A stretch of 64,000 bases of DNA from Liolophura sinensis (GCF_032854445.1 NC_088301.1:25216402-25280401); one strand, 5' to 3'; positions 13,855-27,213 are shown, numbered from the stretch's first letter. Translations and numbers: made by a program. The notes: generated by a model not told the origin, from the letters alone.

Positions 13855-13978
13855 AAAGGCGTTATTCTGTGTAAACTGATAAAATTGCAGTTTTTATGAA
13901 GCCCTGAAATTGGCCAATCCTACCATATCCTACTGTAGTTTCATATGCGAAAAGGTTGAGGCATTAGGATACATAGCT
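13855..13978 (-). repeat. Dispersed repeat R1-like, variant
   Basis: On the minus strand: gtatcctaatgcctcaaccttttcgcatatga ... ttggccaatttcagggcttcat. It is a shortened relative of the 53.1-kb copy. Confidence 0.55.
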
Positions 13979-14239
13979 TTTCATCTCTTCCTTTCAACCA
14001 CGCAGATCAATGTCCCATTGTGTTGGGTAATTATGACAAAATGGTTATAAATGCTTCATCTTGTCTTTCCAGTAATGAATAGCTACTAATATGTTGGAAA
14101 ACAGATGAGGTTTAATGGGCGGGCTGGCTGGGGTGTAAGTGTATGCCCACATGATTCTCCATACAGCCCACAGACCCTGATCCCATACATATATGTAGGT
14201 CCAGGATAATGCAAGCTAAATGACCTAATTCCAGGATTT

Positions 14240-14560
14240 TATTCACAGGGACACGAAGACAAACACGGGCCGAGAAGACAGATCAAGAACACGAACGTAC
14301 CTTCAGCATTCTGTTTTATCTTACAGCTATGGTAACTTGACCTTTCGGTTGTGTCTCTCTCTGACGCGGCCAACCACAGAGGTGCATAACAATGATGTCA
14401 CCTTTTAACTGGACTCTGTTGCTACACCTGTACAGGTGAATCTGGCCTTAAATGGTCAGGTATGTCTCGCTTGTCAGGTGAACAGCCAGATAAGTCAATA
14501 CTAAAACAAGACACGGCATAAGCTACAAGTTAACACTGGTTGCCCGCTAATCCACGCCTG
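14240..14560. promoter_or_regulatory. Candidate enhancer with an E2-box cluster
   Basis: A perfect 14-bp palindrome CACCTGTACAGGTG lies at 14425-14438, another CAGGTG at 14475-14480 and a GTCACCTT nearby. An AACCACAG (RUNX-like) and an AAGGTCA (nuclear-receptor half-site, minus strand) lie within 120 bp. Paired CACCT/CAGGTG sites are typical of ZEB, Snail and bHLH binding. The minus strand also shows CTGAAG|gtacgt, a possible donor. Confidence 0.3.
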
Positions 14561-17500
14561 TCTATATTTTTTCTACCTGTTGCTGCTCACATTTACTCTA
14601 ACTATACATACGTGTAAAACCCAAAAATACCAATGTCACCAAGTGTTACATGGGGGCTCAATTCGGGCCCCCTGTGAATACCTGCCGACTTCAGTGTATT
14701 CAAGCCACAGAACGCATTCTTTTCCTTGACAATGGCTCAGCACTGGTAGTCTAGAATTCAACTGTGACGAATAAAAATATACCCACACCCACACCCACCC
14801 ATCCATACCCTCACACCTTACCCAAGCTCTCATGGTTTTTGGTCTTCACCTTTTTCCTAGGTTTTCATTGTTTTTTTTTTCTGTGTGTGTGTGTGAAATC
14901 CCCTTTCAGAAAACCTGCACATGGGCTTCTAGAGATTCACAGGAAAATACATGCAAGAAGTAGTGCGAGGTATTACTGAGGGCAATGGTAAGACTACTAC
15001 AGGAGAGCCAGTTTATACAAGATTCTGACATCCCAGACATCAAATCGTTCCCTATTCACTTTCACGTCACGGCTGGAAATGGCGACTTGCTAATGTCGAA
15101 GAGCACCACAAGGAGAACAAAACTAAACAGTAGCAGGCATCTCCTAAATGAACTCCTAATTTTAAAATGGAATATTGTAAATTGGAGAGTATTTTCTGAT
15201 GAAACTGACTCGTTTTTTTGCGGATTGCATTTGAAACTACTACAGTGCATTTCTCATGTAACAGGTCTTATCAAATTAGCAAGTCATTTATCACATTAGC
15301 AAGTCATTCTTCCATTCAACTGCAAAAATTTGTACAACTAAGGAAAATAACAGGTCAGAGATTTTTTCTCATTCCAGCCTTGCACATAAATGTATATATA
15401 TATACGGCGGGATAGGTGTGAAGACAGCCTTAATGAAAACCAACACCATTTTCTAAACCAGAGAGCCTGTGTCAATATATCAACGGTTAGGAACCATTTC
15501 AACTCGAGACACAGATAACAGAATCAGACTTTACAAAGCTGTATAAATTACCCATGTGTCACGAAATGGTTTTTATTTCAGTTAGGGAGTGGGGCATGAG
15601 TGCATTCCCTTTGGAGTGACAAAACGCACTGCTATGATATTTAGCCTGTTCAACATTGGTGCTAAAGCCAATCTTACCACCCCACACACATGGTCGGACA
15701 GTGCCCAGGACAGTTAGGGCCTGTCTGCCTTTCTACTCCACTCAAATGGTTTTTAGCCGGGCAAACAAAAATGTGTGTTAGTAACCATGGCAACAGGTGG
15801 TACACACAAACACCAGTGAATTATCAATGCTTTTGCTCCACAGAAGCAATGTGTACAGACAGTATTGGATGGTATATTTGAACAGTCAGACCCACATAAA
15901 TGGAGATATACAGCTGACTGACGAGTTGAAAACTATCCCCAGGACAAGCCTGTTCACATGTTCGTAGCAGACTTCGTTCGTGTCAACTCACTACCCACAC
16001 ATACGGTATAAAAGTAGGAGAGGAAAAAAAAAAAGGACTCAAAGACGTCAAAAACTGAGAATTGTTTGGATTACATGCATTGGACTAGATGTTGGACACT
16101 AAAAAAAGGCTTGCTATCGACAATAAACAATGGCTAACGGAAATTTTGACATTTTGACAGAGCTCTGCGACACAATCTCAAAACATGGTCCTGGCCACTT
16201 TCTCTGATCACACCAGGTCAACTAAGCTAATGAGAAACACATCTGTCCACAATACCCAATGAGCACAAAGGCTTTCTCCCTGCTTCGTAGACTTTAATAA
16301 ACTCTCCAAAAGCCTATTCAGTCGAGAAGTGAACTGATCGGTCACACTAGACGCAGATAAACTGACATGTCAATGTACAAAACAAACACTTCCTTCAAGT
16401 TCAAACACGTACAAAACAGATGAATCAGATTCAAGGCTTTCACAGAACCTGCACCATGATACATTTCTCTGGCCACCCAAGAGCATTAATTTTGTAATCA
16501 GTTGAGGAGTGAAGTTTCAAGTAGATGCTTTTTCATTGAAAGAAGAGCATAGAATATCATTAAGAACTCTTTCTCAGTTTATTGGTAATCTGACCACTTC
16601 ACCTAAACCCATAAAAAGTCAACTAAGTGCAATAATATTCTTCGCCGTAATGCCTGCAATGACTTCTCTTCAGGAATATCATCATGCTTGCAACATTGAA
16701 AGTAATCCCGGTGAAACAGCATTTACACACTAATTTGTGTACACCATATCTTTTTGGATAAATGAGTTCACAGCCCCAAGTGTTTCTCTAACAAATGTTA
16801 CAACAATGCCAGGTGTGCACAAGGACAACAAAAGTGTTTCAAACCAGGTGGAAATGTTCATTAAATCTTAAGAAAAAAAATCATTTTTTATATCTCCAAC
16901 TTGCAAAGGAACATTACAATAATGACTGTGCAGGTGTTAATTGTATCTTTACGTTATCCTTTATTGGCTACAGACACAATTCTGATGGCAATTTATGCCA
17001 TGATTGATAATAAGTATAAATGCACCAACCTGTATTAACCTCTCCTTTGAATTCATAATTAGTTTCTGCCACAGTAGCAGAGCCAAACTTAACTTAAGCA
17101 AGAATTAAGAAAAGCATAACAATAATGCCAGGATGCTCAAAATACATCCCCCAAAAAATGCTATTAGTAAGTATGCCTGTTACCACAACAGTTATTATAA
17201 AGGTGCATCCAAATAAAACACAAGAGTCGACATAACAGAGGGTTTCCAACTGGAAAAAGTGCTTGGCAATGATCAGAGAGGAGTTACTATAAGACAGTCT
17301 ATAGACAACAATCACTTATACAAAGGTATAAAAAAAAACAATAAAGGTGTGCAGATGTAATACAGCTGTAAGACATTACTCTAACAGAGAAGAAGACAAA
17401 TCATACAAGAAGACAGCCAACAATGCAATCTAAGGAATCAAAGTAAATAAATGTTCTACCATGTCAAAGAACAAATATGTTGAAATTCACTAGGTGTGTA

Positions 17501-17711
17501 AGTTCCAAGCCATGGCAAAGGAGCACACAATCCCGTGCTGTGTCAGCATTGCTTAAATCGTTATTAAAAAGTACGGAACTGAATAAAGAATACGTACATG
17601 TAAGAAAAAAAGTTACATGTGAGGAAAAAATGTCAAAATAATAATAATAATAATAGTACACAAACTGAGAGGACAGAATAGCAGCATGACAGATTGGGTT
17701 TAAAACAATAC
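14561..17711. other. No gene recognised
   Basis: Overlapping open frames at 14985-15415 on both strands lack splice or family signals and look like chance. Confidence 0.4.
17637..17656. repeat. (ATA)n microsatellite
   Basis: Short run of ataataataat. Confidence 0.9.
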
Positions 17712-17744
17712 CTGGTCTGCCATGATCTGGAAATTTGGTGGTCT
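17712..17744 (-). CDS. Candidate 33-nt exon B
   Basis: The acceptor gttccatcctttctacag and donor CAG|gtattg flank 33 nt, phase 0 to phase 0, reading RPPNFQIMADQ. An internal ATG in a fair context (atcATGG) could make this a first coding exon (MADQ). It fits between exons A and C without a frame change. Confidence 0.25.
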
Positions 17745-18730
17745 CTGTAGAAAGGATGGAACATGTGGTCAGCTACAGTGGACAGAAGGATCTCAACAAA
17801 AAACAGTTTTAAACATATTTAATATTGTACTAATAATAACCATTAAACAAACATGTGCTCAAGAAAGTAATGAATTCAGATGTGCTTCTGAAACGAGATG
17901 TGAAACGGCTTTTACTCATCCAGGAACTATCATGTTTACCGCATTAGGCAACTATTGTCTGCGCTGTACTTCTCTTTTCATATCAGAGTATATACATGTA
18001 CCTCTTAAAAGTACTACAGCTCCATTTTCAAAAAGTCTTTTACTAGATAACTTCTTTCTTTTCTATAACATTTACCATAAGACATTTGAAATGTTGAAAT
18101 ATCGGGTATTCTCTCTGTAAAAAAAAAATTAAACTGATGATTTTTTTTATATTTTTTATAAATACCCAATTCAACCTAGAATACTTACTGTGAATGAATG
18201 ATGATATCTTAATTTAAAGAGGAGAACTGTCGAATTATACAATCCTCTATAACAGCACATGAATTAAAACATGTAGAAACACTAAACAGCATGTACATAA
18301 TACAACTGCATTTCTAAAACATAAGGAATGTTTCTCTAGAGGTTATATGACACTGTGAGCACTAGCGTTCACAAACATATCAAACAAAAAGTAATTATCA
18401 GGGTAAACGCAAACAAATGCTCAACACTTCTGACAGTGGAAGAGCATATGGTCTATATCCCAGAAAATTAATCCACACAACATAATGGATTCTTTTCCTT
18501 GCAACCAATTCAAGTAGTTTTGTATGAGGGACACACCACACTAACATGTATGTTTCCAGCATTTCATGACCATCTTAAATTGAGAAGTTATATAATACTG
18601 AAGGGCCAGTCTACTGGTCTATACACAAAGTACCCCTGCTGATATCACATCCATACGATTAGCCAGCTACCCGTCCACATCTCCAAGTGGGCAAGCGAAA
18701 CAGAGAAAACCCTGTTTTTAATACTTAACA

Positions 18731-18830
18731 TGGGAGAGATAAGAGAAAATGAAATCTGGACACCATTCTATAACAAAATGACCTCAAGAAGGGATGTTTG
18801 GACACTCTTTTTCACATTTGTGGCTCGTCC
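18731..18830. repeat. Dispersed repeat family R2, copy 1
   Basis: aaaatgaaatctggacaccattctataacaaaatgacctcaagaagggat ... ttcacatttgtggc corresponds to 22211-22310. Confidence 0.7.
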
Positions 18831-20428
18831 CCAATCAGGTTCTGATTGATCGTATATACAATCAGGTAGCAACAACAACACCGCACAGTCTTCGTTATTT
18901 ATAAATGAAAGTAACGTGCGTATCATACTGATTAGTTACTACACAGTAATACTGATGTTGCGTATATGCATATAAACCGTAAGAAGTCTGACATATAGAT
19001 TTACGAAGTAAGGTAACAAAAGCGGGTAAAGTCATGCTGGTCTTATGGTTTAAACAGGTTAAGAAAATGGGTGGAGACCACAGAAAAACTGTGTGAAGAG
19101 AAATAGCAAGGAGGAGTTAAGGTTTTCTGAGTTGGAGAAATTTACACTAGGAGGATGTAGGGGTAAGGCGGCCTGGGCCTGGTGTGGTGGGTTTACACAT
19201 GGTTGTTGTTGTGCTGTGTAGAGAAAGTCCATTATGCTGAATGCATCCCATCTGTGGAGGCATTCGAAAATGTGCCAGTGCAGCATTGTGACTGGCATGG
19301 ACACACATATAAACCACTAGCCACAGCCCCGGCCCAACCCTGCCAACACCTGTTCTAACACCTTAACCTGTAGCCCCCACCCCCTCTTCCCATGCACCCC
19401 AGGCCCACTATTACAATACAACCACATGTTATGTAACCTTGAGGATGGCTACTAAATGGTATTATAGACACACACCCTACCATAAAAAGTAATAGCTAAC
19501 ATCGCTCTACTCCTCTTTGTTCATGAAGCTGTTGTAAACCTATATACCAGAAGTCTATGGTTACCCCATGACTATTTTACAATGCAAAAGTCTATCGTAC
19601 GCTGTTCGCTACAACTAATGTTCTCCAGCACGTCTAGCTATTATAGTAGCCTTAATACACAACTTAACTGCCTGGCATTTTTTTTTTTTTTTTTTTTATA
19701 TTAAGGGAATAGCCGTTTAAAAGCATTACAAGATGCTGTCTGTCTGCATCCATATTCACACACACACATCACATATGGCATTTCAGTCAGGTGTGTGAAT
19801 GGTTAGGGACCAGGTGATCACTGCATAGACGGCCCAGCTGACCTTTTCTCTCCTCCACTATTCTGGAATCTGGCAAATAAATCCTTCCAAGTCTGTCCAG
19901 TCACTCAGTTCAGTCTTTCTCCAGGTACAAGCCTTACAGAAATCATTATCACCTTTTCTTAACCCAGTCTCATCTCCCAAGCCAATTCCCTTGAGCCTTT
20001 TTGGCAGGACGGGTGAGAAAACAGGAGGGAATGGGGGAGGAAGCATGTAGAAGTGAAAGCTCGAATAATCCCCTACTATTCAATATTTCATTATTTTTCA
20101 TGCTGGTTGGTTTGCAAGATAGCACGCAGAGTAAAGCTGCCTGGAGGATTAAGAGTTCTCCTTTCACTTCCTGTACATGTAGGTTGGTTGTGGCAAGTTG
20201 TCATCGAACTGAGCCTATGGAAAACTTTCAACCATGAACCACTCTATCATTCACCGTCACAATATGAAAGTGTAAGTAAACACAGGCCATGTCGAAGAGA
20301 TAATCAATTACATACTGTATATATAGGGCAGGCACAAAACAGGTGTGACAGAAAAAGTGTTTTATGACCAAAAAAAAATAAAATAAAGCAGAAAGGGGTA
20401 AATACGAGAAAAAGAGAAAATAGCCCAC

Positions 20429-20487
20429 CTTTCTACAGACTGGTACGAGGGTATCCACTGGGTTGATCGGCAGAACTTCTGGTAGAG
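20429..20487 (-). CDS. Candidate exon A of the second minus-strand gene
   Basis: A very good acceptor (gtattcctacccttccaatccag) precedes 59 nt and the donor AAAG|gtgggc. In the frame supplied by exon Y it reads LPEVLPINPVDTLVPVCRK and exits in phase 0. One alternative frame is open (LYQKFCRSTQW...). The third ends in TAG four bases before the donor and would make this a terminal exon. It is GC-richer than its surroundings. Unrecognised product. Confidence 0.3.
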
Positions 20488-21134
20488 CTGGATTGGAAGG
20501 GTAGGAATACCAGCACACATACATACTGTATATGGCCCTGGCTAACTCAAAACATCAGCTTTTTACTTAGCCGGTTAGTGTTATTCTAATTTCTATTTGA
20601 ACTGAACTGGCTAACCCTTCAACCAGCCTGGCTCTATTTACTGATGGGCTGTTCCATCCAGCACTGTCACCCCCCTTGGCACCAATTAATCTGTCCAAAT
20701 CGCATATATGACAAGGGATAATTGATGCAGATAATTTCTCTAAACCAACAGGGCTTTCAAAATTATCAGTCGAAGTTGCGGCGAGGCAGACGAGCGGCTG
20801 GGAGAGAAAAGTACCTGTCCTGGGCCAGACAGTTCTCTCTGATAGGGTGACTTGGTCAGGAATGTCACCTATAAGCTTGACTGTGGGATCCTCTTACACT
20901 CACACACTGCCAGCAGGGGGGTAACACTCAGCAGCCAACACAGCTTTTTGTCCCCACATGGGCTAAAGTGGAGGGCCAGTCTGTCCAGACCACACCTTGC
21001 TGAGCAGCTCTCAAAAGTGAATGGGGGAGGGGTGAGGTCTGTGGGACAGGGACAGGCTTCTCTACTACAGGGCCAGGCCTCAGCTGACAGCCACCACAGC
21101 AGGGTAACCAGAGACGAATGCCTCCGTCACATAC

Positions 21135-21188
21135 CTTTGAAGTTAGGCTGCCTTGCTGGGACTTGGTCAACTCTATATACTCTTACAC
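21135..21188 (-). CDS. Candidate exon Y of a second minus-strand gene
   Basis: The acceptor (aatctaccttgaatttcag) and donor (CAAAG|gtatgtga) flank 54 nt with one open frame, reading VRVYRVDQVPARQPNFK. It is entered in phase 1 and left in phase 1. Joined directly to the exon at 20429-20487 the split codon is GCT (Ala) and the frame stays open. No family is recognised. A chance pseudo-exon is the main alternative. Confidence 0.3.
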
Positions 21189-22210
21189 CTGAAATTCAAG
21201 GTAGATTAGATTGACTGCCTTACTGTAGCAGCACAGGTAATGTGACACACTTGTCAGCACACAAGACCACGTCATCAACTTACCAATAATTTAAAAGGTG
21301 TACATACATACACACTAGAGAGGGTGGGGTGAGCGGGGAAAGTGTTACTTTGTTCTTATCTATCCGACAACTTTGGCAGAGCCCCAGGGACAGAGGGGGA
21401 AGGCCATTACCATGAATGTTTAATACTGCAGCATAAAGGGATGGGCCATGCAGGATGATCTGCAGCACCAGTTTGTACGCGCGCATGTTGACACACGCAT
21501 ACGAGCCCATTGATTCCGGCCCAGGGCAGCTAAAACCAGCACTACCACTGTCTGCCTATGCCGATGTATACACAATACCGATCAATTAGCAGAAAACCCA
21601 AATGCAATAGCACTAAGTGTTTTTACAGAGCTCGTAGTGGCCATAGAAATCAGAATGCTCTGGATCGGGGTGGGAATATTTGAAAAAAAAAACAACAAAA
21701 AAACAAGGGACGAAAAATCTATACATGTACACGGCCAATCTCTGGTTGACATCAACATGCATGGTATTGTCTGATGAACTGAAGGGCAGCTTTCAGACCT
21801 TCAAGCACCTGTTGTATGCAAGTACCACAAAAACCTGTTGTGTTGCAGCGCAACAATAGCAGAGCGATATACAATATAACATGTAAATGTGGATGCGTAT
21901 GTAGATGTGGACAAACAATCAATCTAACATGTCAGGAGTTGATTTAACTCAATGTCACTTAGATGAACACCAGCTTTATCTTCACAGCAGACTCAACACG
22001 GATCGAAGTCACCTTGGGCAGGTGCAGCATGACTGCTAGTCTAGCCTACCATCCACATCATAATCCTCTTCGGCACTTACTATATTATCCACAGATGCCA
22101 TACTTCAGTTGCGACCAGTCCATAGTGTTATCCATCTACCTGTCCACCCGACCACTTAGTGAAACAGAAAACCGGTGCTATCTGGACACCCTATTTTCAC
22201 CACTTTTCAC

Positions 22211-22310
22211 ATGTCTGAGATAGGACAAAATGAAATCTGGACGCTCTGCTATAACAAAATGGCCTAAGAATGGGATTTTGGGCGCCCCTTTCTTCACATT
22301 TCTGGCAAAC
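22211..22310. repeat. Dispersed repeat family R2, copy 2
   Basis: aaaatgaaatctggacgctctgctataacaaaatggcctaagaatgggat ... ttcacatttctggc. It is followed by a short tandem duplication of ggcaaacccatggt at about 22304-22331. Confidence 0.7.
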
Positions 22311-22590
22311 CCATGGTGGCAAACCCATGGACCAGTCACACTGTCTGTCGGTCCAAATTTTTAAATCCTATCATTCAACACAGATTATTCATTTCATGAC
22401 TGACAATAGTGTCACCAACTGGTACTCAGTCATAATAGGGTTTCTCTTCAAAAACGAAAAAAAAAAATACGTATAATTTCACTGTAACTGATCTACACTA
22501 AACTGAAAAGACAATTTCAAAAAAGTTTGCATGCAGCTTTTCATTTCCCATTATATCAGACAGACTACATATCTTTATGCAGAAAGAAAA

Positions 22591-22890
22591 ACGACGAAGG
22601 AATCCTTAGAGTACATGCAGTGTGGCTCCTTGTTGCAAGACAGATTTCCACCGTCCTTTTATCTAGTGCTGCTTCACTGAGACACCTTACTGAAGGCAAG
22701 TAAGACACCCCGCCCAAGCCATTATACTGATACGGGTCAACCAGTTGTTGCACTATCCCCTTCATGCTGAACACCAAGCAAGGAAGTTACTTTCTCTTTT
22801 GAAGTCTTAGGTGTGACTCGACCCAGTACTGACCCTGGATCTACCGCCCCCAATGCGGACGCTCTACCAACTGTGCTATCAGGGCCGGTT
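22591..22890 (-). mobile_element. SINE type 2 (different tRNA-derived family)
   Basis: On the minus strand the A-box TAGCACAGTTGGTAGAGC matches the pol III consensus well and the B-box is GGGTCGAGTCACACC. A long conserved body follows (cttggtgttcagcatgaagg, cagtgaagcagcactag, aggattccttcgtcg). The 50.3-kb copy is over 80% alike by eye. Confidence 0.85.
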
Positions 22891-25800
22891 CCAAAAAAGA
22901 AAAAAAAAGAAATCATGTATGTTGAGTCTTCACAAAAAGTGTCAACTAACCCATCACCAACGCTCCCCATTGTCACACAAATTAAAGAACTATAATTGTC
23001 CTTACTTCTCTTTCGTTTCCCCAAAGACAAACTTTAAAGATTCAATACTAACAAAATTTTCCAAGATTTTCAAGCTATTTCAGCCCAAGTATACATCCTC
23101 AGCTGAAAGGTTCCCAATCAGAGGTAAACTTGCAGAACAGGTAAAAATCGAATCTCTATTAACAGAATTAACCTTGTATCAGTTTTGGTGCCCAAAAGTC
23201 TGACAGCATGGCCACTCAATGACAACCCCATGTCAATGCCATAAACTGTCAACTAAAATTCATCTTTCAATGTTGATGATTTTTAATGCAAATACAGCCA
23301 TTAATACCTCAACCATTAATCCTAATCTATCGGAGAGTAAAACCTTCATTTATGAAGTACACGTTGTATGAGCAGAGAAATGCTTCCTGTAGACTTGTTC
23401 AGCGTTTTTATTTTACAAACACCAACCGTACAGATCAAAATATGAATGAGTCACATTGCCCAACATTAAACTGTACACTCAGGTAAATTTCATTTTGGGC
23501 AGGGTAAATGATTTTTTTTCTCTGTAATGAGCAGCTCTGTGGTGGACGACATTGTTGTTGTTGTAGTCAGAGATAGCATATTGGGGTATGCTTCTGAAAT
23601 GTGCACGAGTCATGAGTCGCAGCTTCTGACTTCACAATGATCATGTTTTTTTCGTCCAATATTAAACTATTGGCTAAATGTTGGGCTACTGACTAAATTA
23701 TCAACTATTTACTAAATTGTCATAAACAGTTACTAGAGATCCTAGATCCTTGACTGACGGGTTTACCAACCAGTTCATGTATTTCGGAATCTATTCAAAG
23801 CAATGACTACTTAGCAACACTGTCCAAAAAAATTTCTTGGGTTGTGTAACAAACTGGGCTGTTTTCAACGTAACAAAAGCAGCAACCAACTGTGACCAAT
23901 TGTTCACAGATAATTCAAACTGGGCAGTTCAGTGTGGATGAGCAACAATAGGTCAGCTTTAAAAAGGCCTTACCATTAGCAGTCATGCTTTAAAAGGCCT
24001 AAAATTTTGCATCACTTTGATGTACATTTACCCTGATTCTAAGAGTTGTATTGATCTTAAGACAGGTGTTTCTGAGGTTTGTTTGTTTGGAAGTTTGGGA
24101 TATCATAAATAAAAAATATAAGCTTCAGCAACAAAAATAAATATTACGTATTCGACTTAAAAAATGCACTTTTATATGTGAAATTACAGGTCATTTCCTG
24201 TACATGACTGCGCAAAAGGCTATTTCCAGAGAGAGACAATATGTCAGGCCACACTGGATACACACAATGTAACATATGTCCTAACACTTCGTGTGACAAA
24301 CAGCCCTTCATGATAAAGCATACCGCATAATGTTAACTGCCCATGCATGGGAAGTACAAGTATTGATTCTCTTTCAAATCAAAATGATATAGCTCTTCAA
24401 ATACATGTATAACTATACCAAAGCCGCATGTAATTTGAGCTGGAGATTTCACTACACAATATCATGATATGGAATAAGAGTAATTAAACACGGAAACAAG
24501 TTCGATCTAGATCTGATGATTCAACAATGGAAAATGGGGATCACATGCAACCCTTGTCAACAACTTTCCCTAAAAGACAGTATCCTGCACGGCAATTCCT
24601 GCAAAAAATTACATATTGCTTACAAAACTGCTTGAAGTGTTCCAAAGCCACTCAACATTGTGGTTTCTCATGGATACTATGAAATACTCAGAATTTCCCA
24701 TGGATACCACAAGAAATATGGAAACAAATTATAAAGAAGAGAACACAGGTAAATGATTTATCCAACAATAAATGTATCTGAACAGCCCACTAAACCATTG
24801 ATGTTCTGGAAATGGAAATCTGACTACAAACAGATGCATGACTGTAAACGATACACAGCAAGCCTCATTTTACATTTTCGTCTTGCTCATGTGCATCTTT
24901 TATTTATCTCTCACCTCCCATGCAGTAAAATAACCTGACTAAAGCCCTCACATGAAAACGCCTAATTACGCAGCGTTTGATCGGAACATCTTCTTTGACA
25001 TCCTCCAGACTCCACAAAAGAAAACGTCGGGAATATAACTCCTCTTTGAGATTTTAAATCAATATTACGTACATGTACTGATGGGTTCAACTTTGTATGA
25101 AGTCTGTTTGCATACTGCGTCAAAGCCACTGGATGGTGTGCTTGGGAGTCTAATCTACACAGAATGCAGCTCAGGTAAGTCAGGGGCTGTTCGTCACCAC
25201 CTTTCAGGTGAGGTTCATCAGCAAATGTCAGGTGATCCTGTGTCAACGTTATACAACTCAACATAACGTTGTGTAACAGGCACAGCACACAAAACATAAT
25301 AACATTTCTTGTCCTCAAATGGAGGTGTAGCCCTTAAAAAAAAAAGCTACATAAGCATTTTTGCTCAACCCAAATTCTGTATTTTCTAACTACTTCTCAT
25401 GAATCCATGGCAATCCAGGAAGCTTCTATTTTCCTCCCAATGGTAAAGAAGTACTTAAACATTCAGAGATTAAACCATTGTACTGAAGCACAGTTAGGAG
25501 GAAATCAAGCAGAGAAGGCCACGCACTAATTAATACCTAGAGACTATACAAGATGACTTACAGAACCTTAAATCCTTTCATTTTTAAGCTGAAAAAAAAA
25601 AAAAAATAAAAAAATAAGCGCACTCAGAGAATGCAAATCTCCACCTCGGCTAAAAATGTATGAATTCCACCGCTACAGCAAAGACTATCCTCGAGCGCAT
25701 GACAAGTTCTGACAAAGGAAAAGTACTATGGCAGACAAAAAAAAAAAAAAAATGCATGTGTCCCACTGTGCAAAATCATTCTAAAAATACCTAGATTCTG

Positions 25801-27213
25801 ATACACCTCCAGATCACCACTAAAATATAATGGATGAATTTCATTTAAATATGTGCATATCTATTTACCGATCCATTACAGAGAAACAGTGAGACAGACA
25901 CAAAAAACTCTAGCAAATATACTACCTCATTGGTGGAGGTAGAATCTGGATGGGTACTGTTTTATTCAATTCACAATTTCTATTGTAAAATTTAGAAAGA
26001 CCTTGGTTTTCCTTTCATTTACTCTGTACAGTCAGGATATCATCCATGTACCTCTAAACAATAAACCACTTGACAATGCAGGATAATCCCCATATTGCAA
26101 GCTTAATTTTAACATTCAGCCCACTATATTCCCAACTGCCAAACAAATTGTACCATCATCAATATGAAATTTTCATCCAAGCAATTAAGTAACGATGTTA
26201 ATTGCAAATTTGACCAGGACAACAGAACAAATTTCCCAGCATATCGCGGAAGCAATTCAGTAAATGGCTGCTAACATTAGCATTATTACACACCCCATTA
26301 GCATAACATAGTGTTGTTATGGTTTAATATACAGGCTTGACAATACAACAGGTGAAGTCTTCAACGTCAACAACATGCCCCAACAAGCTACAGCCAGAAG
26401 GCCTGATTGTTCAGTCAATTGCTACCAACACAAGTTTTGATTTCCTGATGTACGTTAAATACGATACTTTAGGCCTGTTCACTGAGATAAGTACATGTAT
26501 ATTATATAAAATGACTACCCTAAAACAGACTTTTGAGTAAACCTGTATGTCTAATTATATTCTCCTGCTTAATTAAGCACTGCACTGTGGGATATGATGT
26601 GGGCTAAACTGTCAACATACATGTGCATAAATATGATAAGTGATTATCTCTGTTAGGCTGTAAATGATGAATGCAATTTTCCTGTCTACAATTTATGATC
26701 TTATGCATGTAACTGTGGCAAATATTTTAAAAACTTTAGGTGTAGGATTATTTTGTGGAATATCTGGTCAAATTCAAAAACAAGAAGGATCAGGCATAAG
26801 TTTTGCATATGTTATTATTTTCATGATTTCTGTGCTGATTTTGCCACATTTTGATAAACTGCAGATTCATTGCGGCCCTCCAAAAGTTCAAAAGCCAGTT
26901 TCTTGAATCTTAAATTTTGCATAATTTACATGAGATATAAATTCTCTGAAAACGTTTGTTCCTCGTTCTATGTTTCCTGGGTTTGAAGCAATCATTATGC
27001 AAAGAAAACTATTGGTGTTTGAATAATTTGCATACATAAAGAACTGAAATCAATAATTTTCCCATAAAGCTGACAAAATGTCATGTTAGAATTTAATTCT
27101 CAGCAAAAAGGTTCAATGGAAAAAATACAAAATCAAATCTTCCTCTCTGTATAAAAAACGTCTGTCTTGTAATCAACAGTTAATAATGGAGTCATCATGC
27201 AAACTGGTCTATT

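Larger units (their letters stand above)
10549..14239. other. Non-coding DNA with repeats
   Basis: It holds the GT tract, a long G run (11560-11577), the MITE-like element and an R1-like repeat. Nothing coding was recognised. Confidence 0.5.
21315..27199. other. Probable intergenic or intronic DNA, no gene recognised
   Basis: It contains R2 copy 2, SINE type 2 and A-runs near 25590-25605 and 25737-25752. A perfect octamer ATGCAAAT lies at 25631-25638. A plus-strand ORF from 25081 ends at a consensus-like donor (CTCAG|gtaagtca, 25174/25175) but has no acceptor or partner exon. Confidence 0.4.

Noticed and set aside
17722-18120. 132-codon plus-strand ORF
   Set aside because: Begins in the antisense of candidate exon B and shows no motif or promoter; AT-rich chance frame.
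21284-21314. 31-nt segment with an excellent acceptor and donor (TTG|gtaagttg)
   Set aside because: Its phases do not fit candidate exon Y, so it was not added to the chain; it could be a pseudo-exon.
22066-22155. Segment with good acceptor and donor ending ATGGCATCTGTGGATAATATA|gtaagt
   Set aside because: All frames of the full segment contain stops; only a first-exon reading from the internal ATG would work, and nothing supports a start there.
22813-22890. tRNA-like sequence with A and B boxes
   Set aside because: It is the head of a SINE: no acceptor-stem pairing and it continues into the family body.
24962-25318. 118-codon minus-strand ORF with a hydrophobic N-terminus resembling a signal peptide
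   Set aside because: No homology recognised, overlapping plus-strand frames are equally open, and the start lacks a convincing context.
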